Origin: DASWHR01 sp036398095
Lineage (GTDB): Bacteria > Actinomycetota > AC-67
Assembly (NCBI GenBank): GCA_036398095.1
Contig: DASWHR010000140.1
Coordinates: 1 to 13,112 of the forward strand
Direction: 5' to 3'
Length of the DNA: 13,112 nucleotides
Position 1 is the stretch's first letter. Each line of letters begins with the position of its first letter. The notes beneath the pieces are model-generated. The model worked only from the letters and a program-made list of their open reading frames with translations. It made no database searches and was not told the origin of the DNA. Shown in pieces: positions 6,624-12,889 of the stretch. Position numbers and translations under genes: made by a program.

Positions 6624-7741
6624 TTCGACAGCAGGGGCAGCCGCTTGCCCTTGATCGAAGGCTTGTTCGCCGCGATCTTGCGAGCGATGTCGATGAGCGC
6701 CTGCGCGGCCGGCGATTCCGGCTTGAGCGCCACGATCGGCGCGCCGATGTCGGCGCCCTCGCGAAGCGACTCCTGAATCGGGATCTCGCCGAGCAACTCG
6801 GTGTCGAGCGTCTTGGCGAGCTGCTCGCCTCCGCCTTCGCCGAAGATCCGATGCTTGGTATCGCAGTTCGGGCAGATGAAGTAGCTCATGTTTTCGACGA
6901 CGCCGATGATCTTGAGCGGCACTTGCTCGGTCATGCGGCCGGCGCGCGCCGCGACTTTCTGCGCCGCCTCTTGCGGCGTCGTCACGATCAGCATGTCGGC
7001 GCCCGGCAAGAACTGCGCGAGCGAGATGCTCACGTCGCCGGTGCCCGGTGGCAAGTCGAGCAGCACGAAGTCCAGATCGCCCCAGTAAACGTCGGCGAGG
7101 AACTGGTTGATCGCCTTGTGCAGCATCGGTCCGCGCCAGATCACCGGCTGATCGTCGGGGATGAAGAAGCCCATCGAGATGACCTTCACGCCGTGCGATT
7201 CCAGCGGCAGGATCATCCCGTCGAATGCGGTCGGGCGACCGGAGACGCCCATCATGCGCGGGATCGAAAAGCCCCAGACGTCGCAGTCGATGACGCCGAC
7301 GCTGTGGCCCTCCTGCGCGAGCGCGACCGCGAGGTTGGCGGTGACGCTGGACTTGCCGACGCCGCCCTTGCCCGAAGACACCAGGATCGCCTTGGTGCGG
7401 TGGTCCTGACCCCAGAAGGGAATCTCTTTGATCGTGCCTCCCTGGCCGTCGCCCTGCCCCGAGCGGAGGCGCTGCACCATCGCTTGGCGCTGATCGTCGG
7501 TCATTACGCCCAGTTCGACGTGAACCTTGGCGACGCCCGGCAGGGGAGCGACGGCAGCGGTGACATCTTTGGTGATCTTGTCCTTCAGCGGACAGCCGGC
7601 AACCGTGAGCAGCACCTCGACCACGACGACGTCGCCGTCCACCGTCACGTTCTTGACCATGTCCAATTCCGTGATCGGACGACCGATCTCGGGATCGTTG
7701 ACGGTGGACAGCGCCTGCAGTACTTCTTCCTTGGTTGCCAC
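6620..7741 (-). CDS. mrp: Mrp/NBP35-type Fe-S cluster carrier ATPase
   Basis: A 373-residue cytoplasmic P-loop ATPase that carries iron-sulphur clusters to target apoproteins. Residues 4-78 form a MIP18/DUF59 domain with the conserved Cys50 (TVAGCPL). Residues 115-355 form the ATPase: deviant Walker A SSGKGGVGKSS (122-132, signature Lys125 and Lys130), the switch segment CDVWGFSIPRMMG, and DLPPGTGD (229-236). The cluster-binding pair is CPNC (Cys290, Cys293), followed by GEGGGEQLA. Length and order match full-length actinobacterial Mrp. The start is GTG at 7741, preceded by a modest purine-rich AAGGGCGGA. It converges on the PAP2 gene. In mycobacteria mrp also lies close to htrA and tatB, which supports the assignment. 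Confidence 0.95.
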   Translation of the reverse strand: MATKEEVLQALSTVNDPEIGRPITELDMVKNVTVDGDVVVVEVLLTVAGCPLKDKITKDVTAAVAPLPGVAKVHVELGVMTDDQRQAMVQRLRSGQGDGQGGTIKEIPFWGQDHRTKAILVSSGKGGVGKSSVTANLAVALAQEGHSVGVIDCDVWGFSIPRMMGVSGRPTAFDGMILPLESHGVKVISMGFFIPDDQPVIWRGPMLHKAINQFLADVYWGDLDFVLLDLPPGTGDVSISLAQFLPGADMLIVTTPQEAAQKVAARAGRMTEQVPLKIIGVVENMSYFICPNCDTKHRIFGEGGGEQLAKTLDTELLGEIPIQESLREGADIGAPIVALKPESPAAQALIDIARKIAANKPSIKGKRLPLLSK

Positions 7742-7858
7742 GATTTGTCCGCCCTTCGATGTCGATCTCGGTATCGTTTACAGGCTAGCACGGCGCGCGA
7801 GGCGAAATTTTTCCGCTTCCGAGGGCGTTTTCTCCATCGCACAACGTTCAGGCTCGCG

Positions 7859-7867
7859 CCATAATGG
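7859..7867 (+). promoter_or_regulatory. Candidate promoter -10 core ahead of the small RNA region
   Basis: CCATAATGG (containing CATAAT, 7860-7865) matches the core of the palindrome before tatB. Both cores have GTTC at the same distance upstream. A transcript would start near 7871. No good -35 is visible. Confidence 0.35.
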
Positions 7868-7870
7868 AAG

Positions 7871-7948
7871 CGAAACGAGACCTCGGTGCCCCCGGGGGCG
7901 GAGACCAAGCCGACCAGCTCCCCCACCGCTTCTCGGGGGCCCCCTTTT
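7871..7948 (+). ncRNA. Candidate structured RNA or attenuator with alternating C5/G5 tracts
   Basis: The 324 bases between mrp and the nucleotidyltransferase (7742-8065) have no credible coding capacity. Inside are CCCCC 7889-7893, GGGGG 7894-7898, CCCCC 7920-7924, GGGGG 7935-7939 and CCCCC 7940-7944, then TTTT 7945-7948. The second C tract can sit in the loop of a short stem (AAGC 7907-7910 with GCTT 7928-7931), and the last C tract can pair with an earlier G tract to form a terminator-like stem before TTTT. Two C-rich loops followed by a terminator recall the actinobacterial 6C RNA, but only five cytosines occur per tract and I cannot confirm the family. A leader attenuator for the downstream gene is the alternative. 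Confidence 0.35.
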
Positions 7949-8001
7949 GGCCACCCATCGGCTCACTCACTCCTTCGAGGGAGCGTTTCCCGCGAACGCG
8001 C

Positions 8002-8007
8002 TACCAT
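8002..8007 (+). promoter_or_regulatory. Candidate -10 box for the nucleotidyltransferase gene
   Basis: TACCAT within GCTACCATG fits TANNNT, and the same nine bases occur before the oxidoreductase gene at 10989-10997. Transcription near 8014 would leave a leader of about 50 bases to the GTG at 8066. Confidence 0.3.
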
Positions 8008-8065
8008 GGCGCGGGGCGACTCCTCGTCCCGTCCCGTGCAGGCATCATCGAGGAGGCGGTCGACC

Positions 8066-9403
8066 GTGGACGTCGTCGGAATCGGTCTCGCGGGGGGCCG
8101 CGGCGAACGCGCGCGGCCGCTCACCGTGAAGGCTCCCGGCTATCTGCGCGCGAAGGCGGCCATGTCGTTCCTGGGCCAGCGGCTCGTGCGCATGATCATC
8201 GGCATTCTGCGTGAGCAGGGCGTGACCGACTACTACATGGTCGCTCACGGCAAAGAGAACCGTTACCAGATCAAGACGCTCATCGACCACGGCGAGCCGC
8301 TCGGCGTCAGCGTGAAGTACGCGCGCGTTCGCTTCGACGCACTCAATACGGGCTCGGCCGATACCACCATCCGCAACATCCGCTACTGGGATCTTCACGG
8401 CACCGGATTGGTCTTCCCGACCGACTCGGTCATCGATTTCAATTTCAAAGAGATGGTGGAGGCCCACCGGGCGTCGGGCGCGATCATCACGATCGGCGCG
8501 ATGGTCCGCGAGCCGATGGAGGTCGCCGGCAAGTACGGCGTGATGCTCACCGACCCGCAACACACCATCCTGGAATTCGTCGAGAAGCCCACGCTGCAAG
8601 AGATCCACGAGGCGTTCCCCGTCCCGAGCGAGGATGCGTTCAACCGATTGCCGCTGCTCACCAACTCGGGCTTCTACCTTGTCGATCTCGACGCGCTCAG
8701 CGAAATCGGCGACCACCCGGACGTGCTCCAGATGGCCGAGAGTCGCTTGGACTTCGGGCTCGACCTGTTGCCGTGGATCGTCGGCAAGGGCTTCAAGGTG
8801 AATGCGCATCCGATCGGGCGGATCGGGGATCTGGGCAACATTCCCGACTACATCGAAACGATGGTGGACGCGCTCGACGGACGATTCGCCTCGGTCGAGC
8901 GGCAGCTCGGTGAGCCGCTGGATGAAGAGCGAAACATCTGGATCGACCGGACCTCGCTGCACATGCGCGACACGATCAACGGCACGACGCTCGAAGAGAA
9001 GCTCAACCGCGGCGAAGTCGCGCTCGGGCCGGGCGTTCGCGTCGGCAAGTACAGCGAGATCCGCGCGGGAACCCGTATCTCCTACAGCAACATCGACGAC
9101 GGAGTCGAGGTGCACGAAGGATCGATCATCACGCGAAGCTCGATCCGGGACGGCGCCATCATCAGCCGCGGGGCACGGATCACCGACACCTATGTCGGCT
9201 CGATGTCGGAGGTTCGCTCCAGCCCGGAGAATCCGACGGTGCTTGAAGAATTCGTCGGCCTGGGCGACGAAGTGGTCTTGCAGCCGGGCACGCGCATGAG
9301 CGACGGCATCACGATCTGGCCGCGCCTGCGGATCCCGGCGGCCGCCGCGATTCCGCCGGGCGTCGAGATCCGCGACGCCGACGACGTCATGCGCTACCTG
9401 TAG
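8066..9403 (+). CDS. GlgC-like sugar-phosphate nucleotidyltransferase with left-handed beta-helix tail
   Basis: A 445-residue enzyme expected to join a nucleotide to a sugar 1-phosphate. The nucleotide-binding start is LAGGRGERARPLT (8-20). A RAK triad (28-30) in a RAKAAMSFLG segment aligns with RAKPAVPFGG of ADP-glucose pyrophosphorylases. GSADTTIRN (96-104) parallels GTADAV.QN, PTD (Asp120) parallels SGD, FVEKP is at 171-175, and DFGLDLLP (229-236) parallels DFGKDIIP. From about residue 320 the sequence becomes hexapeptide-like (VRVGKYSEIRAGTRI...). Between PLT and RAK it has seven residues where GlgC usually has two, so substrate assignment is open. GTG at 8066 is chosen as start: AGGAGG (8051-8056) lies nine bases upstream and the enzyme motif begins at once. 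Longer frames from 7886 or 8006 would add unconserved sequence. It ends at a strong hairpin. Confidence 0.85.
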   Translation: MDVVGIGLAGGRGERARPLTVKAPGYLRAKAAMSFLGQRLVRMIIGILREQGVTDYYMVAHGKENRYQIKTLIDHGEPLGVSVKYARVRFDALNTGSADTTIRNIRYWDLHGTGLVFPTDSVIDFNFKEMVEAHRASGAIITIGAMVREPMEVAGKYGVMLTDPQHTILEFVEKPTLQEIHEAFPVPSEDAFNRLPLLTNSGFYLVDLDALSEIGDHPDVLQMAESRLDFGLDLLPWIVGKGFKVNAHPIGRIGDLGNIPDYIETMVDALDGRFASVERQLGEPLDEERNIWIDRTSLHMRDTINGTTLEEKLNRGEVALGPGVRVGKYSEIRAGTRISYSNIDDGVEVHEGSIITRSSIRDGAIISRGARITDTYVGSMSEVRSSPENPTVLEEFVGLGDEVVLQPGTRMSDGITIWPRLRIPAAAAIPPGVEIRDADDVMRYL

Positions 9404-9411
9404 CCACCCAG

Positions 9412-9447
9412 CAAGACGCCGGCGCCCGAATCGGCGCCGGCGTCTTG
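9412..9447. terminator. Bidirectional hairpin terminator
   Basis: CAAGACGCCGGCGCC (9412-9426) and GGCGCCGGCGTCTTG (9433-9447) form a perfect 15-bp stem with a six-base loop, nine bases past the nucleotidyltransferase stop and 26 bases before the stop of the converging gene at 9473. There is no long T-tract, as is common in high-GC actinobacteria. Confidence 0.85.
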
Positions 9448-9472
9448 TCGTTCACTCCGTCTCGATGGCCTG

Positions 9473-10054
9473 TCAGACGGCCTGTGCCATCTTGATCGGA
9501 GGAGCGAGGATTTCCTGGTCCGCGGGAACCCGCGTGCGGTGCCAGAAACCCAGGACGGTCAGGAGTCCCATCAACGCGGCAGTCGCGAAGGCTGCGACGC
9601 TTGCCAGGAGCGCGATCTGTCCCAGCTTCCAGAAGGCGTACGCGTTGAGCAGCAGGCCGCGCAGAGTTTCGCCACGGAACAGGGTCTGGACCGCGGCCGA
9701 CAGTTCGGCGTTGTCCGGGTTGGCCCGGCTCTGGGTGCTGGTCTCGGCGTAGGTCTTGCCCTCGTTCACGTCTTCGAGGTGCACGGCGATGTAGTGGTTG
9801 GCGTACGCCTCGGCTTGGGCGCCGGTCACCACTTGCTGGCCCGCGTACTGCTTGATAAACGGCCCGATGCGCGGGTCCTCCATTTGGGGGTTGTCCGCCT
9901 TCGGGAAGAAGATGTTCTGTGCCTTGAGGTTGTCTTCGACGTTGCTGTTCGCGAAGTCGTAGCCCACGAACAACAGAGCGCCGGCAACCAGCAGCACCAA
10001 GGTCATGACCAGGCCGCCCGTGGCCATGAGCGTGTCGAATGTCCGGCGACGCAT
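9473..10054 (-). CDS. Conserved membrane protein of unknown function
   Basis: A 193-residue protein. Transmembrane segments are at about 12-31 (TGGLVMTLVLLVAGALLFVG) and 145-170, with a polar 113-residue middle (32-144) predicted outside. The middle contains NVEDNLKAQNIFFPK, DPRIGPFIKQYAGQQV and ANHYIAVHL, motifs I recognise from an uncharacterised actinobacterial family; no catalytic residues are evident. The start ATG at 10054 has AAGGAGG just upstream, among the best ribosome sites in the window, so the protein may be abundant. The gene is preceded by a leader hairpin (10076-10095) and converges on the nucleotidyltransferase. Its function is not known and none should be inferred from neighbours. 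Confidence 0.82.
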   Translation of the reverse strand: MRRRTFDTLMATGGLVMTLVLLVAGALLFVGYDFANSNVEDNLKAQNIFFPKADNPQMEDPRIGPFIKQYAGQQVVTGAQAEAYANHYIAVHLEDVNEGKTYAETSTQSRANPDNAELSAAVQTLFRGETLRGLLLNAYAFWKLGQIALLASVAAFATAALMGLLTVLGFWHRTRVPADQEILAPPIKMAQAV

Positions 10055-10075
10055 GATTCCTCCTTCTTGTCGGTT

Positions 10076-10095
10076 CCGGCCCCTCGCTCGGCCGG
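10076..10095 (-). other. Leader hairpin before the unknown membrane protein
   Basis: CCGGCC (10076-10081) and GGCCGG (10090-10095) form a 6-bp GC stem with an eight-base loop, ending about 15 bases before the AAGGAGG of the gene at 10054. Since it lies inside the leader it may affect mRNA stability or ribosome loading. The rest of 10055-10181 shows nothing clear. Confidence 0.4.
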
Positions 10096-10181
10096 ATCGA
10101 TACCCAGGTTAGAGGGAATCAAAGGGCTCGCCAGGGGTCGAACGGCCCGGCCCGAGTTGGGATTCGTAGGGACGTTCGGAC

Positions 10182-10967
10182 CTAATTGAGGCGGGCGCGC
10201 ATCGTGATCGCCTCGCCGGTGAGCGTATGGCGCGCCTCCGGATCGGGCGTTATCCGCGCGAGCAGGTCCAGCTCGCGGGCGGCTTCCTCGAACCGGCCTT
10301 GCTCGCCGATCGCCAGCGCCAGGTCGCGGCGCTCGTCGGCCGGGCAGCCGGGAACCGACAGGCGGCAGCGGACGACCCATTCGACGTTGTGCCACTGCGT
10401 TCGCTGCGTGTAGACGTTCTTCAGATTCGCCAGCACGCGCGACAGGATCTCGAGCGTAGAGATCGGCTTGAGCCATGCAGGATCGAACGGGACTTCGGGA
10501 CCGACGATCTCGTGGAACCGGGCGCGGCAGCCTGCGGCGTCGAGCGTCTCCCCGCCGGCAAACGCATCCACGTACAGCCGCGGCTCGATTTCGTGACGGA
10601 CCACGAAATGCGCCGGCATCCCAACGCCGGCGAGCGGCACGCCGACGCGGCGTCCGACTTCGATCGTCAGGATCGACAGCGTGATCGGCAATCCGACGCG
10701 GCGATCCAGAACGTCGCTCAGAAGCGAGTTGCGCGGATCGTCGTAGCGTTCGGTGTTGCCGTGGAAGCCAAGCTCTTCGAACAGGTAGCGGCGCAGCCCG
10801 TCGAATCCGGGGGGGCATCGCACCGCGAGCGCGTCGATCCTGCGCAACTGCGTCGCGACGTCTAAGTCCGGGTAGACGTTCGCGGCGATCAGGAAGCAGG
10901 CTTCGGCCATGTCGATCGAAGCTTCGGGCCGGTTGACGGCCAAGGCGAAACGTCCCGGGGCGTCCAT
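10182..10967 (-). CDS. SirB1-family (transglutaminase-like/TPR) protein
   Basis: A 261-residue cytoplasmic protein with the SirB1/Transglut_core2 signature: YLFEELGFHGN (61-71), NSLLSDVLDRRVGLPITLS (80-98), IEVGRRVGVPLAGVGMPAHF with His120, and LYVDAF (131-136). Residues 177-244 (LANLKNVYTQRTQW, then LALAIGEQGRFEEAARELDLL) look like the tetratricopeptide-type tail of this family. The biochemical role of SirB1 proteins is poorly defined. I choose ATG 10967: TAGGAT (10983-10978) lies 10 bases upstream as a -10 box. The other in-frame ATG at 10979 overlaps that box, adds only four residues and lacks a usable ribosome site. It is divergent from the oxidoreductase gene, with 53 bases between the starts. 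Confidence 0.85.
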   Translation of the reverse strand: MDAPGRFALAVNRPEASIDMAEACFLIAANVYPDLDVATQLRRIDALAVRCPPGFDGLRRYLFEELGFHGNTERYDDPRNSLLSDVLDRRVGLPITLSILTIEVGRRVGVPLAGVGMPAHFVVRHEIEPRLYVDAFAGGETLDAAGCRARFHEIVGPEVPFDPAWLKPISTLEILSRVLANLKNVYTQRTQWHNVEWVVRCRLSVPGCPADERRDLALAIGEQGRFEEAARELDLLARITPDPEARHTLTGEAITMRARLN

Positions 10968-10977
10968 GCTCGCTCGC

Positions 10978-10983
10978 ATCCTA
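10978..10983 (-). promoter_or_regulatory. -10 box for SirB1-like gene, leaderless type
   Basis: TAGGAT on the minus strand, 10 bases before the ATG at 10967. Transcription would start within a few bases of the start codon, and no Shine-Dalgarno site is needed or seen. Confidence 0.45.
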
Positions 10984-10990
10984 CGTCGGC

Positions 10991-10996
10991 TACCAT
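10991..10996 (+). promoter_or_regulatory. -10 box for the oxidoreductase gene
   Basis: TACCAT in GCTACCATG, 24 bases before ATG 11021, back to back with the minus-strand TAGGAT box only seven bases away. The leader would carry the ribosome site AAGGGTGAG (11010-11018). Confidence 0.4.
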
Positions 10997-11020
10997 GCCT
11001 CCCGAAATGAAGGGTGAGAC

Positions 11021-12028
11021 ATGAAGATCGGGCTGGCGCTGCCGCACTACGACTTCTCCTATCCCTCCGGCGGCCCCCACAAAGCCGATCCGGCCGCGAC
11101 CGTCGAGTGGGCGCGGCGCGCCGAGCGGCTCGGCTACGACTCGGTGTGGGTCTCGGACCACTTCTTTCTCGAACTCACTCGATACGGCGGCCCGCCGGGA
11201 CGGCACGGCTCGCTCGAGCCGCTCGCGACGCTGTCGGCCGTGGCCGCCGCAACCGGCCGGATCCGGCTCGGCACCTTGGTGCTCAGCGAGGCGTTCCGGC
11301 CGCCGGTGATGCTGGCCAAGACGGCCGCGACGCTCGACCAGGCGAGTGGCGGACGCCTGGAGCTGGGCATCGGCGCCGGCTGGTACGAAGACGAGTATCG
11401 CGCCTACGGCTACCCGTTCGGAACGGCGGGCGAGCGGATGCAGCGACTCGAGGAAGCCGTGCGGATCGTCGGCGGTCTCCTGGCCGGCGGCGCGCCGTTC
11501 ACCTTTTCGGGGGAGCATTATCAGGTCCGGGACGCCACGATCGATCCGCCGCCGGTGCAGCAACCGCGGCCGCCGCTGCTGATCGGGAGCAAAGGCGGGC
11601 CGCGTGCCGCGCGCATCGTCGCCGAGGCCGCCGACGGTTGGAACACCGTCTGGAAATGGACGCCCGACGCGTATGCCGGCAAGGTCGCCACGCTCCGCGC
11701 CGCCTGCGAGAAGGCCGGCCGCGATCCGGCGACGGTCCGTCAGACGCTCGGCCTGTACACGATCGTCGGCAAGGATCTGCCGGCGACCTGGGAGGCGCTT
11801 CGCGGATGGGCGCCGGGCACGATGCTCGACGACGAGTCGCTGGAGTCTTTCGCGGAAGGCGCGCTCGTCGGATCGGCCGAGCAATGCGCCGAGCGGATGG
11901 CCGAATTTGCGGCTCTCGGCGTCACCGAGCTGATCGTTGCGCCCGCGCCGCTTCCGTTCGCGATCCCGCTGCCCGAGCAAGTCGAGATCATCGCGGGCAC
12001 GCTCCTTCCGCTGCTGCGCGACCTGTGA
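11021..12028 (+). CDS. LLM-class (luciferase-like) F420-dependent oxidoreductase
   Basis: A 335-residue single-domain (beta/alpha)8 barrel of the bacterial luciferase-like family. Members closest to this pattern use coenzyme F420 for hydride transfer; the substrate is unknown. Seen: amino-terminal strand MKIGLALPHYDF, GYDSVWVSDH (38-47), LATLSAVAAATGRIRLGT (68-85), RPPVMLAKTAATLDQASGGR (93-112) and LELGIGAGWYEDEY (113-126). The sequence RPPLLIGSKGGPRAARIVAEAADGWN around 187-212 is also typical. The start ATG has AAGGGTGAG three bases upstream. F420 rather than FMN use is inferred from family resemblance and cannot be proved from sequence alone. A lipoprotein gene follows 30 bases downstream. 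Confidence 0.9.
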   Translation: MKIGLALPHYDFSYPSGGPHKADPAATVEWARRAERLGYDSVWVSDHFFLELTRYGGPPGRHGSLEPLATLSAVAAATGRIRLGTLVLSEAFRPPVMLAKTAATLDQASGGRLELGIGAGWYEDEYRAYGYPFGTAGERMQRLEEAVRIVGGLLAGGAPFTFSGEHYQVRDATIDPPPVQQPRPPLLIGSKGGPRAARIVAEAADGWNTVWKWTPDAYAGKVATLRAACEKAGRDPATVRQTLGLYTIVGKDLPATWEALRGWAPGTMLDDESLESFAEGALVGSAEQCAERMAEFAALGVTELIVAPAPLPFAIPLPEQVEIIAGTLLPLLRDL

Positions 12029-12042
12029 TCTGCGGCCGCGGC

Positions 12043-12048
12043 TAGAAT
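12043..12048 (+). promoter_or_regulatory. -10 box for the LppM-like gene, leaderless type
   Basis: TAGAAT, exactly 10 bases before ATG 12059, the same spacing as at the SirB1-like gene. No Shine-Dalgarno site precedes the ATG (CGGCGCCGAC), so the mRNA is probably leaderless or nearly so. Confidence 0.5.
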
Positions 12049-12058
12049 CGGCGCCGAC

Positions 12059-12889
12059 ATGACCCGCCCTCTTCGCCGTTTCGTCGCGCTCGCGCTGCTG
12101 GCGTTGTCGGTGGGCGCGTGCGAGATGACCGTCGACGTCGCAACGAGGGTGGGCGACGACGGAACCGGTTCGTTTCGCATCGTCTTTGCGTTCGACGAGG
12201 AATTCATCGACGTGGTGCGCTCCACCGATGAGGGCGCCGCGACGCTCGACGAGCTGGCCGACACCGGCGCCCAGTTCGCCGGATCCGGATGGATCGTCCG
12301 TCAGACGCAGCCGGACGGCGGGCTGCGCATCGACATCTCGCGAACGTTCAAGGATCCGGAAGAACTCGAAGCGGCGATCCGCGACGTCGCCGATCGATCC
12401 GGCGACCGGGCGCTCGCCTTCCCGACGGTCTTCCGCGATGTTCGCCTTGACCATTCGTCGAGCTTCTTTCGCGCGTCCGCCGGCGTGACCGGGACCGTCG
12501 ATCTCACGCCCGAGCGACTCGTTCCCGGCGCGGAGGCCGGCGAACAGTTGCGCGAGGCGCTCAAGCGGGCCGCGCGCGACGTGTTCCGGTTCCGGGTCCG
12601 GCTCGACCTGCCCGGACGTGTCGGCGAATACCGAGGCGACCCGGAAAGTGTCGCCGGCGGAACCATCGTCTGGGCGATCCCGTTCGGCGAGACGCTCGAG
12701 TTCGCGGCCTCGTCGAGTGGCTACAAGACCTCGTCGCTGCTGATCGTGGGCGGCCCGGTTGTCGCGTTGATCGTGGCCGCCGCGACGGTGCTGCTGCTGC
12801 GGCGTCGCCGCGACCGCAACGCCCCCATCCCCGGCTGGGAGGTCGCCGAAAAGTCCGAAGCCACCCCGACCCACGGAGGATCCGCATGA
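12059..12889 (+). CDS. LppM-like (DUF3153) lipoprotein with C-terminal membrane anchor
   Basis: A 276-residue protein. The signal sequence (RRFVALALLALSVGAC) ends in a lipobox-like VGAC with Cys21, so lipid attachment and export are expected. The mature start CEMTVDVATRVGDDGTGSFRIVFAF matches the LppM-type pattern of a beta-rich domain beginning at the lipidated cysteine. A single transmembrane helix (226-248, SLLIVGGPVVALIVAAATVLLLR) is followed by RRRR and a 24-residue cytoplasmic tail. LppM in mycobacteria is a surface or envelope protein linked to lipomannan biology; whether that applies here is unknown. The start follows TAGAAT by 10 bases without a ribosome site. The stop overlaps the next start in ATGA, suggesting a coupled pair. 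Confidence 0.8.
   Translation: MTRPLRRFVALALLALSVGACEMTVDVATRVGDDGTGSFRIVFAFDEEFIDVVRSTDEGAATLDELADTGAQFAGSGWIVRQTQPDGGLRIDISRTFKDPEELEAAIRDVADRSGDRALAFPTVFRDVRLDHSSSFFRASAGVTGTVDLTPERLVPGAEAGEQLREALKRAARDVFRFRVRLDLPGRVGEYRGDPESVAGGTIVWAIPFGETLEFAASSSGYKTSSLLIVGGPVVALIVAAATVLLLRRRRDRNAPIPGWEVAEKSEATPTHGGSA

Noticed and set aside
7886..8065. Amino-terminal extension of the nucleotidyltransferase from GTG 7886 or ATG 8006
   Set aside because: The extension is proline/serine/arginine-rich and unlike the family. AGGAGG precedes GTG 8066, and the nucleotide-binding motif starts at once from there.
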